64,000 bases of DNA from Apodemus sylvaticus. Its lineage: Eukaryota; Chordata; Mammalia; Rodentia; Muridae. How positions within the stretch are numbered: position 1 is the first letter of the stretch; each line of letters opens with the position of its first letter. The notes beneath the pieces are model-generated. The model saw nothing but the letters and a program-made list of their open reading frames with translations, searched no databases and had not been told where the DNA came from. Where the stretch lies: contig NC_067490.1 in NCBI RefSeq assembly GCF_947179515.1, positions 26,827,827 through 26,891,826 of the forward strand. Reading direction: 5' to 3'. The translations under genes and the position numbers were made by a program. Positions 1 to 9,588 of the stretch are shown here, one piece after another.

Positions 1-404
1 ATCAGGGCCCCAAACTCTCCCTCGCCCTCACCCTCCATCTCCAAGCAATCTGCTGCTTTGATTAATTCTAACTTGGTTTGTCCCATGTTGGGGAGGGAAG
101 GGGAGGAAGGCAGGAAAAATGACAGTTTGGGACAAGCTTCGAGCATTCGTTGGCTTTCCTTGCCCATCTGAACTCTCTGAGTGCCCAGGCATGTACCCAC
201 AGATCTGCTCATTCTAATTCCACCCCACTGCCTCTAGAAATGGGGTCCCTCCACTGCTCCCTCCCTCTCTCTCATCCCTCCCTCTCAGCCTCCCCATCTG
301 AACTCCTACACACCTGAACCCACCTTGGCGTCCAATGCCCTCCCGGTGTTCGATATCTAAGAATTTTTCCTAATAATGAACCAAGCCCAATGAACTGTTG
401 GTGT
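1..404. other. unique sequence, no feature seen
   Basis: Pyrimidine-leaning unique sequence with scattered CCCTC runs. I see no gene, repeat family or strong regulatory motif. Confidence 0.5.
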
Positions 405-640
405 TGGAGTGGGGGAGGGAATCTAAATGTCCATCAAGGCAGGCATGTTTTAAAAATTATGAGACAATACACTAGGATGCTCTAGGTGAAATGAAATGGA
501 ATAATTTACAAGATGTATTGTGGGAAGAAAAGCAGAATGCTCTTCTTCTAGGTACAGAACAGCCTATGCTGCCTTTTGTGCAGAAGCACACACCCATACA
601 TTCTTGTGTATATGTGGAATGCGGCTTAATGCATTATGGG
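405..640 (+). mobile_element. ancient L1 3'-end remnant
   Basis: The order of phrases matches the 3' end of old mammalian L1: a 'taaatgtccatcaa' start, a 'caagatgtattgtgggaagaaaa' -like stretch, then 'ctgccttttgtgcag'. No reading frame survives. It is separate from the longer L1 skeleton at 3.5-8.3 kb. Confidence 0.5.
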
Positions 641-1049
641 GTTGCCATGAAGACAGAAGGAGATACTTAGTTGCACAGTAAATGCTCATTTAGTGGTCGC
701 TCTCACCACTTGACTGACATCTGAGGTCAGAGTTCTCCCCTGATCAAGCAGGAGGGCCCTCCAGAAGATTTGCCTGTGTGGGCAACATTTGAGAAACATG
801 GGGTTCGGGGGAACAAGGGCTGAGCCTCAGAGGGGCTCATGCTGCAGCTCTGGCTAGTGACTACCACTCCAAGAGCCTCAGGATAGAGACACATGAATGC
901 AGAGATACAGAGAAAGAGAGTACACACCAGACAGCTCGGACAAGGAAGCAAGTGCCATTACAGTTGGCCTCGGGGTGGGGGGGGAGGGGAGAGGAGGGGT
1001 GGTCTGCAGTGAGTTGGCCTTCCATGCAGAGGCAGAAGTCACTGGGTAT
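641..1049. other. unique sequence with a G-rich run
   Basis: Mostly unique sequence. The stretch at about 970-1000 is purine-rich with several runs of three or more G and could fold as a quadruplex. Overlapping open frames on both strands look like chance. Confidence 0.45.
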
Positions 1050-1385
1050 ATTTGTTACTGGTGTTGTTGTGGTGACAAGAATACCCAACAAAAGCAACTT
1101 AGAGGAGAAAGGGTTAATTTGAGTCCATAACTTCAGGGTGCATTCTGTCATGGCCAGGCAATAATGACAGAGGGGCATGGGGCAGCCAGTCAGGGAGGAG
1201 AGAAATGATTGCCTCTGCTCAGCAATTCTTGTTCTGATTGGTCCAGGACTCCAGCCCATCCAATGGGAGGGTCTTCCCGCCTCAGTCAAGCTAGTCTGGA
1301 TAGTCTCTCACAAACCTATCCAGAGACTAGTCTCCGAGATGATTCTAGAACCTACTGAGGTGATGGTCATCACCACACTTGGTTA
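1050..1385 (-). mobile_element. MaLR/MT-type LTR remnant
   Basis: On the + strand it reads as the reverse complement of a murid MaLR-type LTR: 'gtggtgacaagaataccc', 'aaaagcaacttagagg', then a central 'ggactccagcccatccaatggg' -like block and a 'gggtcttcccgcctca' block. It is diverged with no clear duplication at its ends. The family is sure as LTR-like; the sub-family is not. Confidence 0.55.
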
Positions 1386-1516
1386 GGCAGCCCAGTAGCA
1401 ACATCTGTCCAGCACAGAGTCACTAACTATAATCACATTCTGGTCTGTGCCTTCCTCCAGAAACCCCTAGAGTGCATGGAAATGCAGAACTCCAGCTCCC
1501 CGACTTAGACTGTCCT

Positions 1517-1908
1517 ACTTAGTTTTAACTGTGTTGCTTGATGCTACCTTGAAGACACCTGAGAAGAGAGTCTTGACTGAGTGATTGCCCAAAGTCAGAT
1601 TGACCTGTGGGCAAGTCTGGGGAGTGAGTCCCTTGATTGTTAATTGCTGTAGGAAGGCACAGCCCACTGTGAGTGGCACCATTCCCTAAGCGGGTGGTTC
1701 TAAGCTGTATAAGAAAGCTAGCTGAGCGTAGGGCTGTGAGCAAGCCAGCAAGCAATATTCTTCAATGCTTTCTGCTTCAAGGTCCTGCCTCGACTTCCTC
1801 AGAGATGGTCTGTAACCTCGACAAAGTATAAGTCAAACAAACCCTTTCCAGCCTTCAGTTGGCTTTGGTCAATGTTTCATCACAGCAACAGAGAGAAAAC
1901 TCAAACAC
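1517..1908 (+). mobile_element. MT-type MaLR solo LTR
   Basis: Colinear with mouse MT-family LTRs in sense orientation: 'cagcccactgtgagtgg', 'taagaaagctagctgagc', 'gcaagccagcaagcaa', 'aaaccctttccagcc', then 'atcacagcaacagagag'. It lies in the opposite orientation to the LTR at 1050-1385. No internal region adjoins, so it is a solo LTR. Confidence 0.65.
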
Positions 1909-2351
1909 TAAGATTCAGTTTGACTGTAATGGAGGCCAGAAATTAACAGGTTAAAAGAAGCAAAACCAAAGATTTCCAGCTAGAGTTCTTGTTTGGGGTG
2001 CAATAGAACCCCATCCCTCATCTTGTGTCTTCTACCAATCATGAGCACGTGAAACACATGCTGTACATGAACAACTAGCTGGAGACTCTGAAAGGGAGCA
2101 GAAACAGATGGGCTGGAAGAGACGGCCAGACACCGAATTACCATAAACACAGAAGACTTGAGACCCAACATCTCAACGTAACGGTCACAATGCTGAAAAT
2201 ATAGCCACACTTAGTTCACCTAGGAAGAGTAGGCGAACTGGGAGCTCGTGAGAAAAGACAATCAGTGGGTGTCAATCATGAGGTAGAGGTGTGGGAGCCA
2301 CCCAGTGAAGACTTTAAAAACAATGTTTAACCAAATATCCAGAGAGTCTTT
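1909..2351. other. unique sequence, no feature seen
   Basis: Unique sequence ending in an A/T run that belongs to the following SINE tail. No gene or repeat family recognised. Confidence 0.4.
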
Positions 2352-2565
2352 AAAATATATTTTTTATTTTTTTAACTGATTATTGTGTGGGTGTGCATGC
2401 CACAACACACCTTGTAGGCCGCGGGCGGCTACAACACCTGTAGAGTTCAGAGCACTTTGTGGAGTCGGTTCTCTCCTTTCACCTTTAGGTGGGATCTAGA
2501 CATCAAATTCAAGTCTCTAGGCTTGCTCTGGCACACACGGAAAAGCAAGTATCAGTGAAAAAAAA
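2352..2565 (-). mobile_element. B3-type SINE remnant
   Basis: An A-tail complement (TTTTTTATTTTTTTAA) is followed by 'gtgtgggtgtgcatgcc', 'gtggagtcggttctctcc' and 'aggtgggatctagacatc', the order seen in a B3 element read on the opposite strand. The tRNA-like head is eroded. Confidence 0.55.
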
Positions 2566-2770
2566 GCAAGTTACTTAGGGAGTTGGTCCTCTGGTGGCAT
2601 GCCCATTGATGCTGTTGATGTTCAGAGGGGCGGGAATTCACATGGATATTGAAGTTAGGTCCTGGTTTCTACCTCCTAGCCTTGCTCCCAGAAATAAGTC
2701 TCAGACTCAAATTATATTTACAAATACCTTGGCCATATAGCTAGGCTCTTCTCTGATTAGATCATAACTT

Positions 2771-2953
2771 CTTTTTAAAGATTTATTTATTTATTTCATG
2801 TATGTGAGTACATTGTCACTGTCTTCAGACACACCAGAAGAGGGCATCCAATCCCCATTAGGCTGTGAGCCACCATGTGGTTGCTGGGATTTGAACTCCG
2901 CTCCTCTGGAAGAGCAGTCAGTGCTCTTAACCCCTGAGCTATCTCTCCAGCCC
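2771..2953 (-). mobile_element. B2 SINE with 12-bp target duplication
   Basis: Full B2 read in reverse: A-rich tail complement at 2771-2797, 'cttcagacacaccagaagag', 'catgtggttgctgggatttg', ending in 'tatctctccagccc'. The flanks AGATCATAACTT at 2759-2770 and 2954-2965 are identical, so both ends of the insertion are defined. Confidence 0.95.
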
Positions 2954-3149
2954 AGATCATAACTTATTATAGTCCATTTACTTTAATCTACATTCTTCCA
3001 TGTGTCTGGTTGCCTGTGCACGGGTACCATGTGTCTGTCTCCTCACAACTTCCTGGGTGAATCTCCTACCTGGCTTTATCCCAGAATTCTTCCTGCCTCT
3101 GGGATGTCCCACCTTCTATTATACTCTTTCCTATAGGCCATAGGTTTTT

Positions 3150-3344
3150 TGTTTTTTTGTTTTTTGTATTTATTTATTTATTTATTTATTTATTTATTTG
3201 GTTTTTTTGAGACAGGGTTTCTCTGTGTAGTCCTGGCTGTCCTGGAACTCACTCTGTAGACCAGGCTGGCCTTGAACTCAGAAATCCGCCTGCCTCTGCC
3301 TCCCAAGTGCTGGGATTACAGGCGTGCGCCACCACGCCCGGCTT
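3150..3344 (-). mobile_element. B1 SINE with 14-bp target duplication
   Basis: Near-consensus B1 in reverse: 'gagacagggtttctctgtg' at 3209 through 'caccacgcccggc' at 3342, with a T-rich tail side containing a (TTTA)n microsatellite at about 3166-3199. GGCCATAGGTTTTT occurs at 3136-3149 and again at 3345-3358 as target duplication. High identity to consensus suggests it is young. Confidence 0.95.
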
Positions 3345-3479
3345 GGCCATAGGTTTTTAATTGACAGGTGATAATGCAACCATACCCTATACAAGATATT
3401 CTCTCCTCACACAGATTATAAGATGTTCTCAGCATCCTTGGTTTTAATTCACTAAGTAACTAAATAATGGCCCACCCAA

Positions 3480-4096
3480 ACATCTGGGAGATCCCAAATG
3501 CTCCTGACAGTACTCAGAGTTTCCCAGGGGACAAAATTGCCCCCAGCTGAGTAGAATATACAAAGAAACACAAAGTGTTAGTTTTATAAATGAAAACATA
3601 GTAGCTAAAATAAAATCTCCTTGAATGTATCCCAAAAGAGATTCGGACAGCTGGAAAACATCAGGAATCTTGAAGACAGAGTGAAAGAAATGATCCAATA
3701 GAGAAGAAAAACAGATTGGAGAAAAAATGAACATATTTTCAGAGGACTATGAAACAACTGGAGTTTTTTGTATCTGTGTCCTTAGAAGCTCAGAAGGAAG
3801 AGAGAAGAGCTGCCCTGTTGAAAGAAAGTTTGAGAAGAGGATGCATAAAAAATTCAGAGCTTAGTGAAAAAGATCAGCATACAGATCCAAATTACAGAGC
3901 AAGCCCAGGGAAGAACAAGTTCCAAAGGAAGGCGTGAGCAGACAGAATAGCTAGACTGGGAACTGAAGCCGAGGTTGGAGAGTCAGGTCTGAGATGTGCA
4001 GCCAAAGAGGTGTTCAACAGGGAAATGCATAGCATTAGACACGGTTACACTAAGGAGGTGTTTGAACCAATCACATATGTTTCTAGCTTAAGAAAC
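3480..4096 (+). mobile_element. ancient L1: ORF1/early ORF2 remnant
   Basis: Reads like decayed L1 ORF1 ('gaagacagagtgaaagaaatgatcc', 'cttagaagctcagaaggaag') and then jumps at about 3975 to early ORF2 ('cagccaaagaggtg', 'gaaatgcatagcatta', 'aagaaactagagaag'). The endonuclease part between them is missing, so an internal deletion is likely. Stops interrupt every frame. First part of a colinear L1 running to about 8305. Confidence 0.6.
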
Positions 4097-4320
4097 TAGA
4101 GAAGGGTTGAGAGGTGGCTCAGTGGTCAAGAGCACTGGATATTCTTGCAGAGGACCAGGATTCAGTTCCAATACCCACATGGTGGCATACAACCACCTCT
4201 AACTCCAGTACCAAGGGACCTGACTCCCTCTTCTAAACAGGCACTGCATGCATGTGGTGTACTGACATAAAGGCAGACAAAACACTAGTGCACATGAAAT
4301 AACCAAATCCTGTTTAAAAA
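4097..4320 (+). mobile_element. B3/B2-type SINE inside the L1
   Basis: tRNA-like head 'ggttgagaggtggctcag' with a 'ttcagttccaatacccac' B-box-like segment, then 'ctgactccctcttct' and an A-rich end 'cctgtttaaaaa'. It interrupts L1 ORF2 sequence; AGAGAAG occurs on both sides and may be a short target duplication. Confidence 0.7.
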
Positions 4321-4862
4321 GAGAAGTGAAACTGGAGAAAGAAAGGAGTCGAGGTAAACAATGAGAAAGAAAGGATAGTGGTAACAGCAGAAATCAATCA
4401 CAGGAAAGCAGAAAGACAGCGGGGGGGAGGGGGGGAGGGCGAGTGGGTAGGGAGAAGAAACCATAATGGCTGCCTCTGAGGAAAGTAGTAAGGTCATGAC
4501 CTGTAGCCGGCCTGAGAAAGGGAAGGGAGAAACAAATGGCCAAATCAGGAGTCGAAGGAAAGACATTGTGAACTCGAAGTCAGGTACAAACGAAGCAGAT
4601 GGAGCCCTGCGCACATACACTTTCTACAGATTAGACAGAACAAACGCCTCAGAGCCAGAAAACTACAACACCAGCCCAGTTACACTGGGTCAGCTGAAAG
4701 ACCCGACAATTGCTATTGATCTGGAATTGGAGCCTTCAGATGTCCTGAAATCTCTAGGCCCAGGAATTTTATAAGGAAGTTTTAAGACAAAAATAGGAAG
4801 AAATAGCACCAAACTTACATATATATACCTCAGAAATTAAAGAGGAGGGGAAATACTTTTCA
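4321..4862 (+). mobile_element. ancient L1 ORF2 remnant, part 2
   Basis: Colinear with L1 ORF2 upstream of the reverse transcriptase core: 'acagcagaaatcaatcac' near 4386, 'cacatacactttctacag', 'aaatctctaggcccagg' and 'aagaggaggggaaatac' at the end. Frame is lost. The purine run at 4420-4450 (G-rich) lies inside this piece. Confidence 0.6.
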
Positions 4863-4987
4863 CTTCTTTATTATTTTGAGATAAGGTCTTGCTGAGTATC
4901 CTAGCCTAGCCTTGAACTCAAGATCCTCCCATTCCCACCCCTACCTACTGAGATTATAGGTGTGCCTGGCCAACCGCATCCAGCTTC
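4863..4987 (-). mobile_element. old B1-like SINE inside the L1
   Basis: 'ttttgagataaggtcttgc', 'cctagccttgaactcaag' and 'gagattataggtgtgcc' in B1 order, reverse strand, heavily diverged. It splits L1 ORF2 between the 'gaggggaaatac' block and the 'ggaaggccagcgttac' block. Confidence 0.65.
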
Positions 4988-5228
4988 CCATTTCTTTGGA
5001 AGGCCAGCGTTACTTTGAAACACAAATCACAAATCACAGAGCTTCCAGGAACATAGACATCAAAGTAGAAACACTGTAGCCAAGTAGATTCATTTTGGGA
5101 ATGCAAGGATGGTTAAACTGCACAAGTCAATGTATCCTATTAAGAGACTAGGATTAAAGTAAAGACCTTATTGTTGATGTTGAAAAAGCATTCATCATGG
5201 TTCAACATCTGCTCCTGATGTTTTAAAG
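4988..5228 (+). mobile_element. ancient L1 ORF2 remnant, reverse-transcriptase region
   Basis: 'ggaaggccagcgttac', 'gaacatagacatcaaag', 'ttgggaatgcaaggatgg' and 'gaaaaagcattcatcatgg' follow the L1 reverse-transcriptase coding order. The frame is broken by small indels. Confidence 0.65.
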
Positions 5229-5506
5229 TTCTGGGCAGGAGATGCCTCAGCCGGTAAAGGCATCAGTGGAGCAAGCCCAGGGATCTGAGTTCAATCCCCA
5301 GAACTGACAACAAGAAAAGCTGGATGCAGTGGTGCCCCTGGCATCCCATACAGATGGGGAGGCAGAGACAGGGGAATTACCTGAAAGGGATTCTGCCTCA
5401 GCAAGGTAGAAGATGAGACTCCCCAAAGTTATTTGCTGACTTCCACACATGCTCTGAGGCATCCCCCCACCCACTACACACTATAGATAAGGCAAACGAA
5501 CAAATA
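5229..5506 (+). mobile_element. B4/RSINE1-like SINE
   Basis: tRNA-like head 'gcaggagatgcctcagccgg' and 'gagttcaatccccagaac', a B1-like middle ('gatgcagtggtgcccc', 'ggcagagacaggg') and an A-rich end. TTTTAAAG at 5221-5228 and 5507-5514 is a plausible target duplication. Bases 5372-5431 are copied exactly at 7035-7094. Confidence 0.65.
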
Positions 5507-5514
5507 TTTTAAAG

Positions 5515-5660
5515 ATGTATTTTAAATTTTTCATCAAACTAAGAAAAGGAGGATCGATGAAAATCCCCTCTCTCTATAGGGAGACACTGTCTCAAATACA
5601 AAACTCAAGACCAAGTGACAAACAAATAGACAAACTGAACTTAGCATCATTTCTGGTGGT
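5515..5660 (+). mobile_element. ancient L1 ORF2 remnant, part 4
   Basis: 'ttcatcaaactaagaaaagg' and the following A-rich stretch fit L1 ORF2 just downstream of the reverse-transcriptase core, directly continuing the piece at 4988-5228 once the SINE between is removed. Confidence 0.5.
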
Positions 5661-5779
5661 AAAGGCTGTGGCTGACAGCGTTGGCATTGGGCTGAGAACA
5701 GGGCAGGTTCACTTACCCTCAGCCTCCTGTCAGCACTGGTCGGGAGTTCTGGCCAGTATGATAGGCAAGCAAAATAAAG

Positions 5780-5905
5780 AGCCGGGTATGGTGACTCATG
5801 CCTGGAATCCCAGCACTTGGGAGAGAGAGGCAGGAGGATCACCATGAGTTCCAGTCCAGTGTGTAGTGTAGAGGAAACAGCTATCTCAGAGAAAGAAAGG
5901 GGTGG
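5780..5905 (+). mobile_element. B1-related SINE fragment
   Basis: 'gccgggtatggtgactcatg', 'ggaatcccagcacttggg' and 'aggcaggaggatcacc' match the start of B1/7SL-derived SINEs. It fades after about 5905. Confidence 0.75.
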
Positions 5906-6129
5906 AGAATCTCAGGAAAACCCCAGGAAAGGCAAAAGAATTTTCTAGAAATAACTGAGTTTGATGAGATGGGATTCATAGGAGACAGACCTCTATGAGG
6001 GCATTTCCATGGAGGATTAACCAGGGTGGGAGTAGCGAGGGAGGAGACCCACACTCAAAGTGAGTGACATCGTCGAACCTGGTAGGCCAGATCCCAGGAG
6101 GGGGGTCCCGGGAAAAGCACCTACACTGT

Positions 6130-6398
6130 ATCTGGTCTGTTTTGATCATCCCATCCACTGTCTACAGCCTCAGCTTCCTCCCCTTCCAACACAGACTCAA
6201 TACTCGGGACTCCCCAGGGACTCTTTGGTGAGGGTTGGAACTACTCAGGGGACTCAGCTTCCCTAATACACGATGGATGCTGTCGAACAACCCAGCTACT
6301 ATAGTGCAAGCCAATGTATGAAACCTCCTTTAATGTGTGTGTGGTGTATGTGTATATATTTTCTTGGGTGTTGCTCTAGAGAACCCAGCCTAATACAG
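6130..6398 (+). mobile_element. old ERVL/MaLR-like LTR 3' portion
   Basis: 'gcaagccaatgtatgaaac' followed by a TG/TA-rich tract and a final 'ctctagagaacccagcctaatacag' -like end is typical of old mammalian LTRs. The 5' end is not defined. Confidence 0.45.
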
Positions 6399-6659
6399 AA
6401 GTGTCATTTATTATACCTTCAAAAAAGTCAAGTTATTGGATGAAACGTAACAGAATATGTAAGGGCTATCTACTTGACACTACAAAATAAGATGAACTTA
6501 ATCAGAAAAAGCTAATGAGGAGTTATTTATTAAATGTAAAACCTAAGCGTGAGTCTCAGCTATGATTCAAAAGAGTCATTATCAATCTTTAGCAAATCAA
6601 TCAATGCACTACTGCTGCGTTCATTGAAATATCAGCATGACTTTTATGCAGAGACATGC

Positions 6660-6995
6660 AGTTTTGGTTTTGTTTCTATCGATGTGGTGAAATTCCTGAC
6701 CAAAGCATCTTTGAGGCACAAGAGGTTTAGGTAGGAACTTGACATAACTAGACACAGCACATCTATAGTCAAGAGGAATGAATGTGTGCACGCCACCGAG
6801 CCAGTGCTCTTTACTCTTGTATGACCAGGACCCAGACTCAGGGGATGACGCTGCCCACAGTGGACGTGGTCCTTCTTCTTTGGATAGCGCAGTCAAGACA
6901 ATCCCCAGCAGACATGGCCACAGGAGTCCCCCACAGGACTCACAGTCATCAAAGATGAATTCACAGCTTGCATTCAAACGAATTCCATGGGTAGT
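6660..6995 (-). mobile_element. MaLR-type LTR remnant
   Basis: Reverse complement of a murid MaLR LTR: 'tttctatcgatgtggtgaaa' end, a central 'ctgcccacagtggacgtgg' block and 'gtcaagacaatccccagcag'. Diverged and lacking clear ends. It interrupts the L1 skeleton. Confidence 0.55.
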
Positions 6996-7034
6996 TGATT
7001 AAATGTAAAATGTAATCCTTCATCGACTTTAGGA

Positions 7035-7094
7035 GGGAATTACCTGAAAGGGATTCTGCCTCAGCAAGGTAGAAGATGAGACTCCCCAAAGTTA
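7035..7094 (+). repeat. exact 60-bp copy of an upstream SINE segment
   Basis: All 60 bases are identical to 5372-5431, an internal slice of the SINE at 5229-5506. The flanks do not match on either side, and no head, tail or target duplication accompanies the copy. This is not how SINEs insert. It looks like a short local copy event about 1.66 kb away. Confidence 0.9.
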
Positions 7095-7224
7095 ACACCA
7101 TAGGATAAAATACTTGTAATCTAGCATTCCCTCAATATAATGTCACCCAAAGAATTCTTACATACAAAGCCAAGAATACAGTCTAGAGAAGAAAACAACA
7201 GACTGTGTTAAAATATAAAATAAT

Positions 7225-7383
7225 GGCTGGGCAGTGGTGGCACATGCCTGTAATCCCACTACTCTGGGAGGCAGAGGCAGGCAGATTTCTGAGTTTGAGT
7301 CCGGCCTGGTGTATAGAGTGAGTTCCAGGACAGCCAGGGCTATACAGAGAAACCCTGTCTCACAAAAACCAAATCCAAAAACC

Positions 7384-7419
<36 letters not shown>
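7225..7419 (+). mobile_element. B1 SINE with (AAT)n tail
   Basis: Near-complete B1: 'ggctgggcagtggtggcac' through 'gagaaaccctgtctcac', followed by an A-rich tail that has grown into an (AAT)n microsatellite at 7384-7419. Overlapping open frames are shadows of the SINE. Confidence 0.95.
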
Positions 7420-7518
7420 TTTTAAAAAGAATAAGAGCACACACTTATAATCTCAAATACTTGTCAAAGGACCTGGGTCCTCAATATATGAAAAGCTCCA
7501 AAGATTCAATAATAAAGC

Positions 7519-7613
7519 TGGTCATAGCATCATATATCTGTAATCTCAACATTTGTAATCATCACAAGTTTGAGGCTAGCCAGGGCTACATAGGAAGAGC
7601 CTGTTTCAGAGAA
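7519..7613 (+). mobile_element. old B1-like fragment
   Basis: 'tctgtaatctcaacatttg', 'gtttgaggctagccaggg' and 'gagcctgtttcagagaaag' follow B1 order but are strongly diverged. Confidence 0.6.
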
Positions 7614-7744
7614 AGAGATGGGGTGAAGAAAATAAAAATCAATAGTAAGAACAAACATAAAAATGGATGGATGAATAAATAGACACATCACTCAAGAGGA
7701 ATAAAAGTGGCAAATAAAGGCATGAAAATATACTCAGTAAGCTT

Positions 7745-8305
7745 GGTATCCTTCAGTGATTTTAGAAATGCAAATTAAATGTCACACCTGTCAGATTGAC
7801 TGACATAATAACAATAATTAAGCAAAACAAGGACACCACTTTGTGAGGAGGGTATGGAACAATTGGAATTCTCAGACATTTCTGATGAGAATGCAGAATG
7901 CTGCAGGCACTCTGGAAAAAAAAGTTTAGTATTTTTCTTATAAAGATAAATATGCGACTACCATTTGACCCAGCAATTTAACTCCTTGGCATTTGCCTTA
8001 GAGAAATAGGAATTGCTTTCCCAGAAGACCCTGCATATAAATGCCAATGGAAACTATATTTTAATGAAGTCAAGCAACTCTGAGTAAGCACGTGAATGGA
8101 GAAACAAGCTGTGGTATGCCCATACAGTGGAATACTAGTCAGCTGAGAAAAGGATTCAAGGTAAGGCAGGGACTTAAAGGCAATGGGCTGAGTGAAAGAA
8201 GCCAATCCAGAAAGTTACATTTGATATGACTTCACATATGTGACATTCTCAAAAAGATAGATGATAATGTTTGAGAACAGATCAGTGGTTGCCATGGTGA
8301 TGCCA
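7745..8305 (+). mobile_element. ancient L1 3' end (ORF2 end and 3' region)
   Basis: Colinear with the L1 ORF2 C-terminal region and 3' end: 'atttgacccagcaatttaac', 'gtgaatggagaaacaagc', 'cagtggaatactagtcagc', 'gctgagtgaaagaagcc' and 'agatcagtggttgcca'. Same strand and correct order after the pieces from 3480. Not coding. Confidence 0.75.
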
Positions 8306-8382
8306 TTAGAAAGAGACAATGTGAGGAGGTTTGGAGTCTGATGGAACTATCTTTAGTCTGACTGTGCTGGTGCCAATACAAA

Positions 8383-8406
8383 TCTATCTATCTATCTATC
8401 TATCTA

Positions 8407-8442
<36 letters not shown>

Positions 8443-8461
8443 TCTGTCTGTCTATCTATCA
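8383..8461. repeat. (TATC)n/(TGTC)n microsatellite
   Basis: Tetranucleotide array of TCTA units interrupted by two blocks of TCTG units. Confidence 0.98.
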
Positions 8462-9180
8462 TATTCCTACTATCATGTATCTATGTTAAAATTCACAAAA
8501 CGCTACTTTACAATGTATATGCATACCAAATTACTAAGCAGCACGACTTAAAAGCACACATTTTAAGTTAACATTTCTTCTTCGGCAAAGGAGAAGAAAT
8601 TCACAGAACTGCATGCCAATTTCACTGCCCGATATTTTGAAGAAAAGTTAATACTAAAAAGCACCCCCCCCAGTGGTCCAGGTACCATGGCTTGGAGGCT
8701 GCCTTCCTGGGTACACTCAGCCCTCCTTATCAATAGACTCTAGAGCCTCACATTTAATTAACGGTCACGGGAAATATTTGGAAACATGGACTGCATCTGC
8801 GCTGAGCACGGGAGGGAATTGTTCTGCTTCTAGTCATTTTCTCAGCAGCACCTACTTGTGTGGCATTTCCAGTGCATTAGGTATTAATTACAAGTAATCC
8901 ACAGGTGATTTAAAGCATATAGGAGATGGGGCACGCACAGACATTGCATTTCATGGAAGGGACTAGAGCAGCTGGGGATTGCAGTCTCCCCTCGGGGTCC
9001 TGCAGCCAGTCTCCTCCAGGAAGCTGTGACTGTGATAACTTGCTCACCTGTTGCTTAGCAACAAGGTACAGGCTTTTCTGTCCACCCTCCCAGGAGCTCC
9101 AACAGAAGTTCTTTGAAGGTAGGGCTTTGGCTCCACGGTGGCTACATAGTTATTCTGAAACCAGTCCACCCCCTTGGTTT
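8462..9180. other. unique sequence, no feature seen
   Basis: Unique sequence with a short C run at about 8665. No gene recognised; the open frames have no familiar domain. Confidence 0.45.
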
Positions 9181-9330
9181 TCTCCTTCTTTCTCTTTTCC
9201 TTCCTTTCTCTCTTTCTTTTTGTGTGCATTTGTGTACCTATAGATACACATTTGTGTGTGTGTGTGGGGGGGTGCGTACCTGCACACGTGTGTGCATGTG
9301 TGTGTGTAGGCATGCACTCACGTGCATGTG
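9181..9330. repeat. TC-rich then TG-rich simple sequence
   Basis: A pyrimidine tract (CTTTC units) at about 9183-9220 passes into imperfect (TG)n with a G7 run near 9266. Confidence 0.85.
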
Positions 9331-9453
9331 GAGGCCGGAAGTCAACCCTGCGTGTGACTCTTTAGCTGCATCCTCTTGTTTCCGGAGACAGGGTTTCTTA
9401 CTAGCCTGAAGCTTACCACCAAGGCCAGGCTGCCCTGAATGAAAGCTTCAAGG

Positions 9454-9588
9454 ACCACCCCACCCCACCCCACCCCACCCCTACCCCACTCCACCCCACC
9501 CCACTCCACCCCACCCCACCCCTACCCCACTCCACCCCACCCCACCTCACCCCACCCCACCCCACCCCTACCCCACTCCACCCCCACC
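9454..9588. repeat. (CACCC)n array, G-rich on the minus strand
   Basis: About 135 bp of CACCC units with CTACCCC and CTCCACC variants recurring every 40-50 bp, suggesting a loose higher-order unit. The minus strand is GGGTG repeats with many G3-G5 runs, so quadruplex formation is plausible. Minus-strand Gly/Val/Trp frames are artefacts. Confidence 0.95.

Larger units (their letters stand above)
2640..3420. mobile_element. LTR-like host repeat split by B2 and B1
   Basis: After removing the B2 (2771-2953) and B1 (about 3150-3344), the remaining sequence resembles a murid LTR remnant with 'taatctacattcttccatg', 'ttcttcctgcctctggg' and 'ctataggccatagg'. Name and strand are uncertain. The two younger SINEs inside it are clear. 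Confidence 0.35.

Noticed and set aside
8383..8461. Regular repeat with interruptions as a CRISPR-like array
   Set aside because: It is a TATC/TGTC microsatellite in a mammalian genome; there are no spacers.
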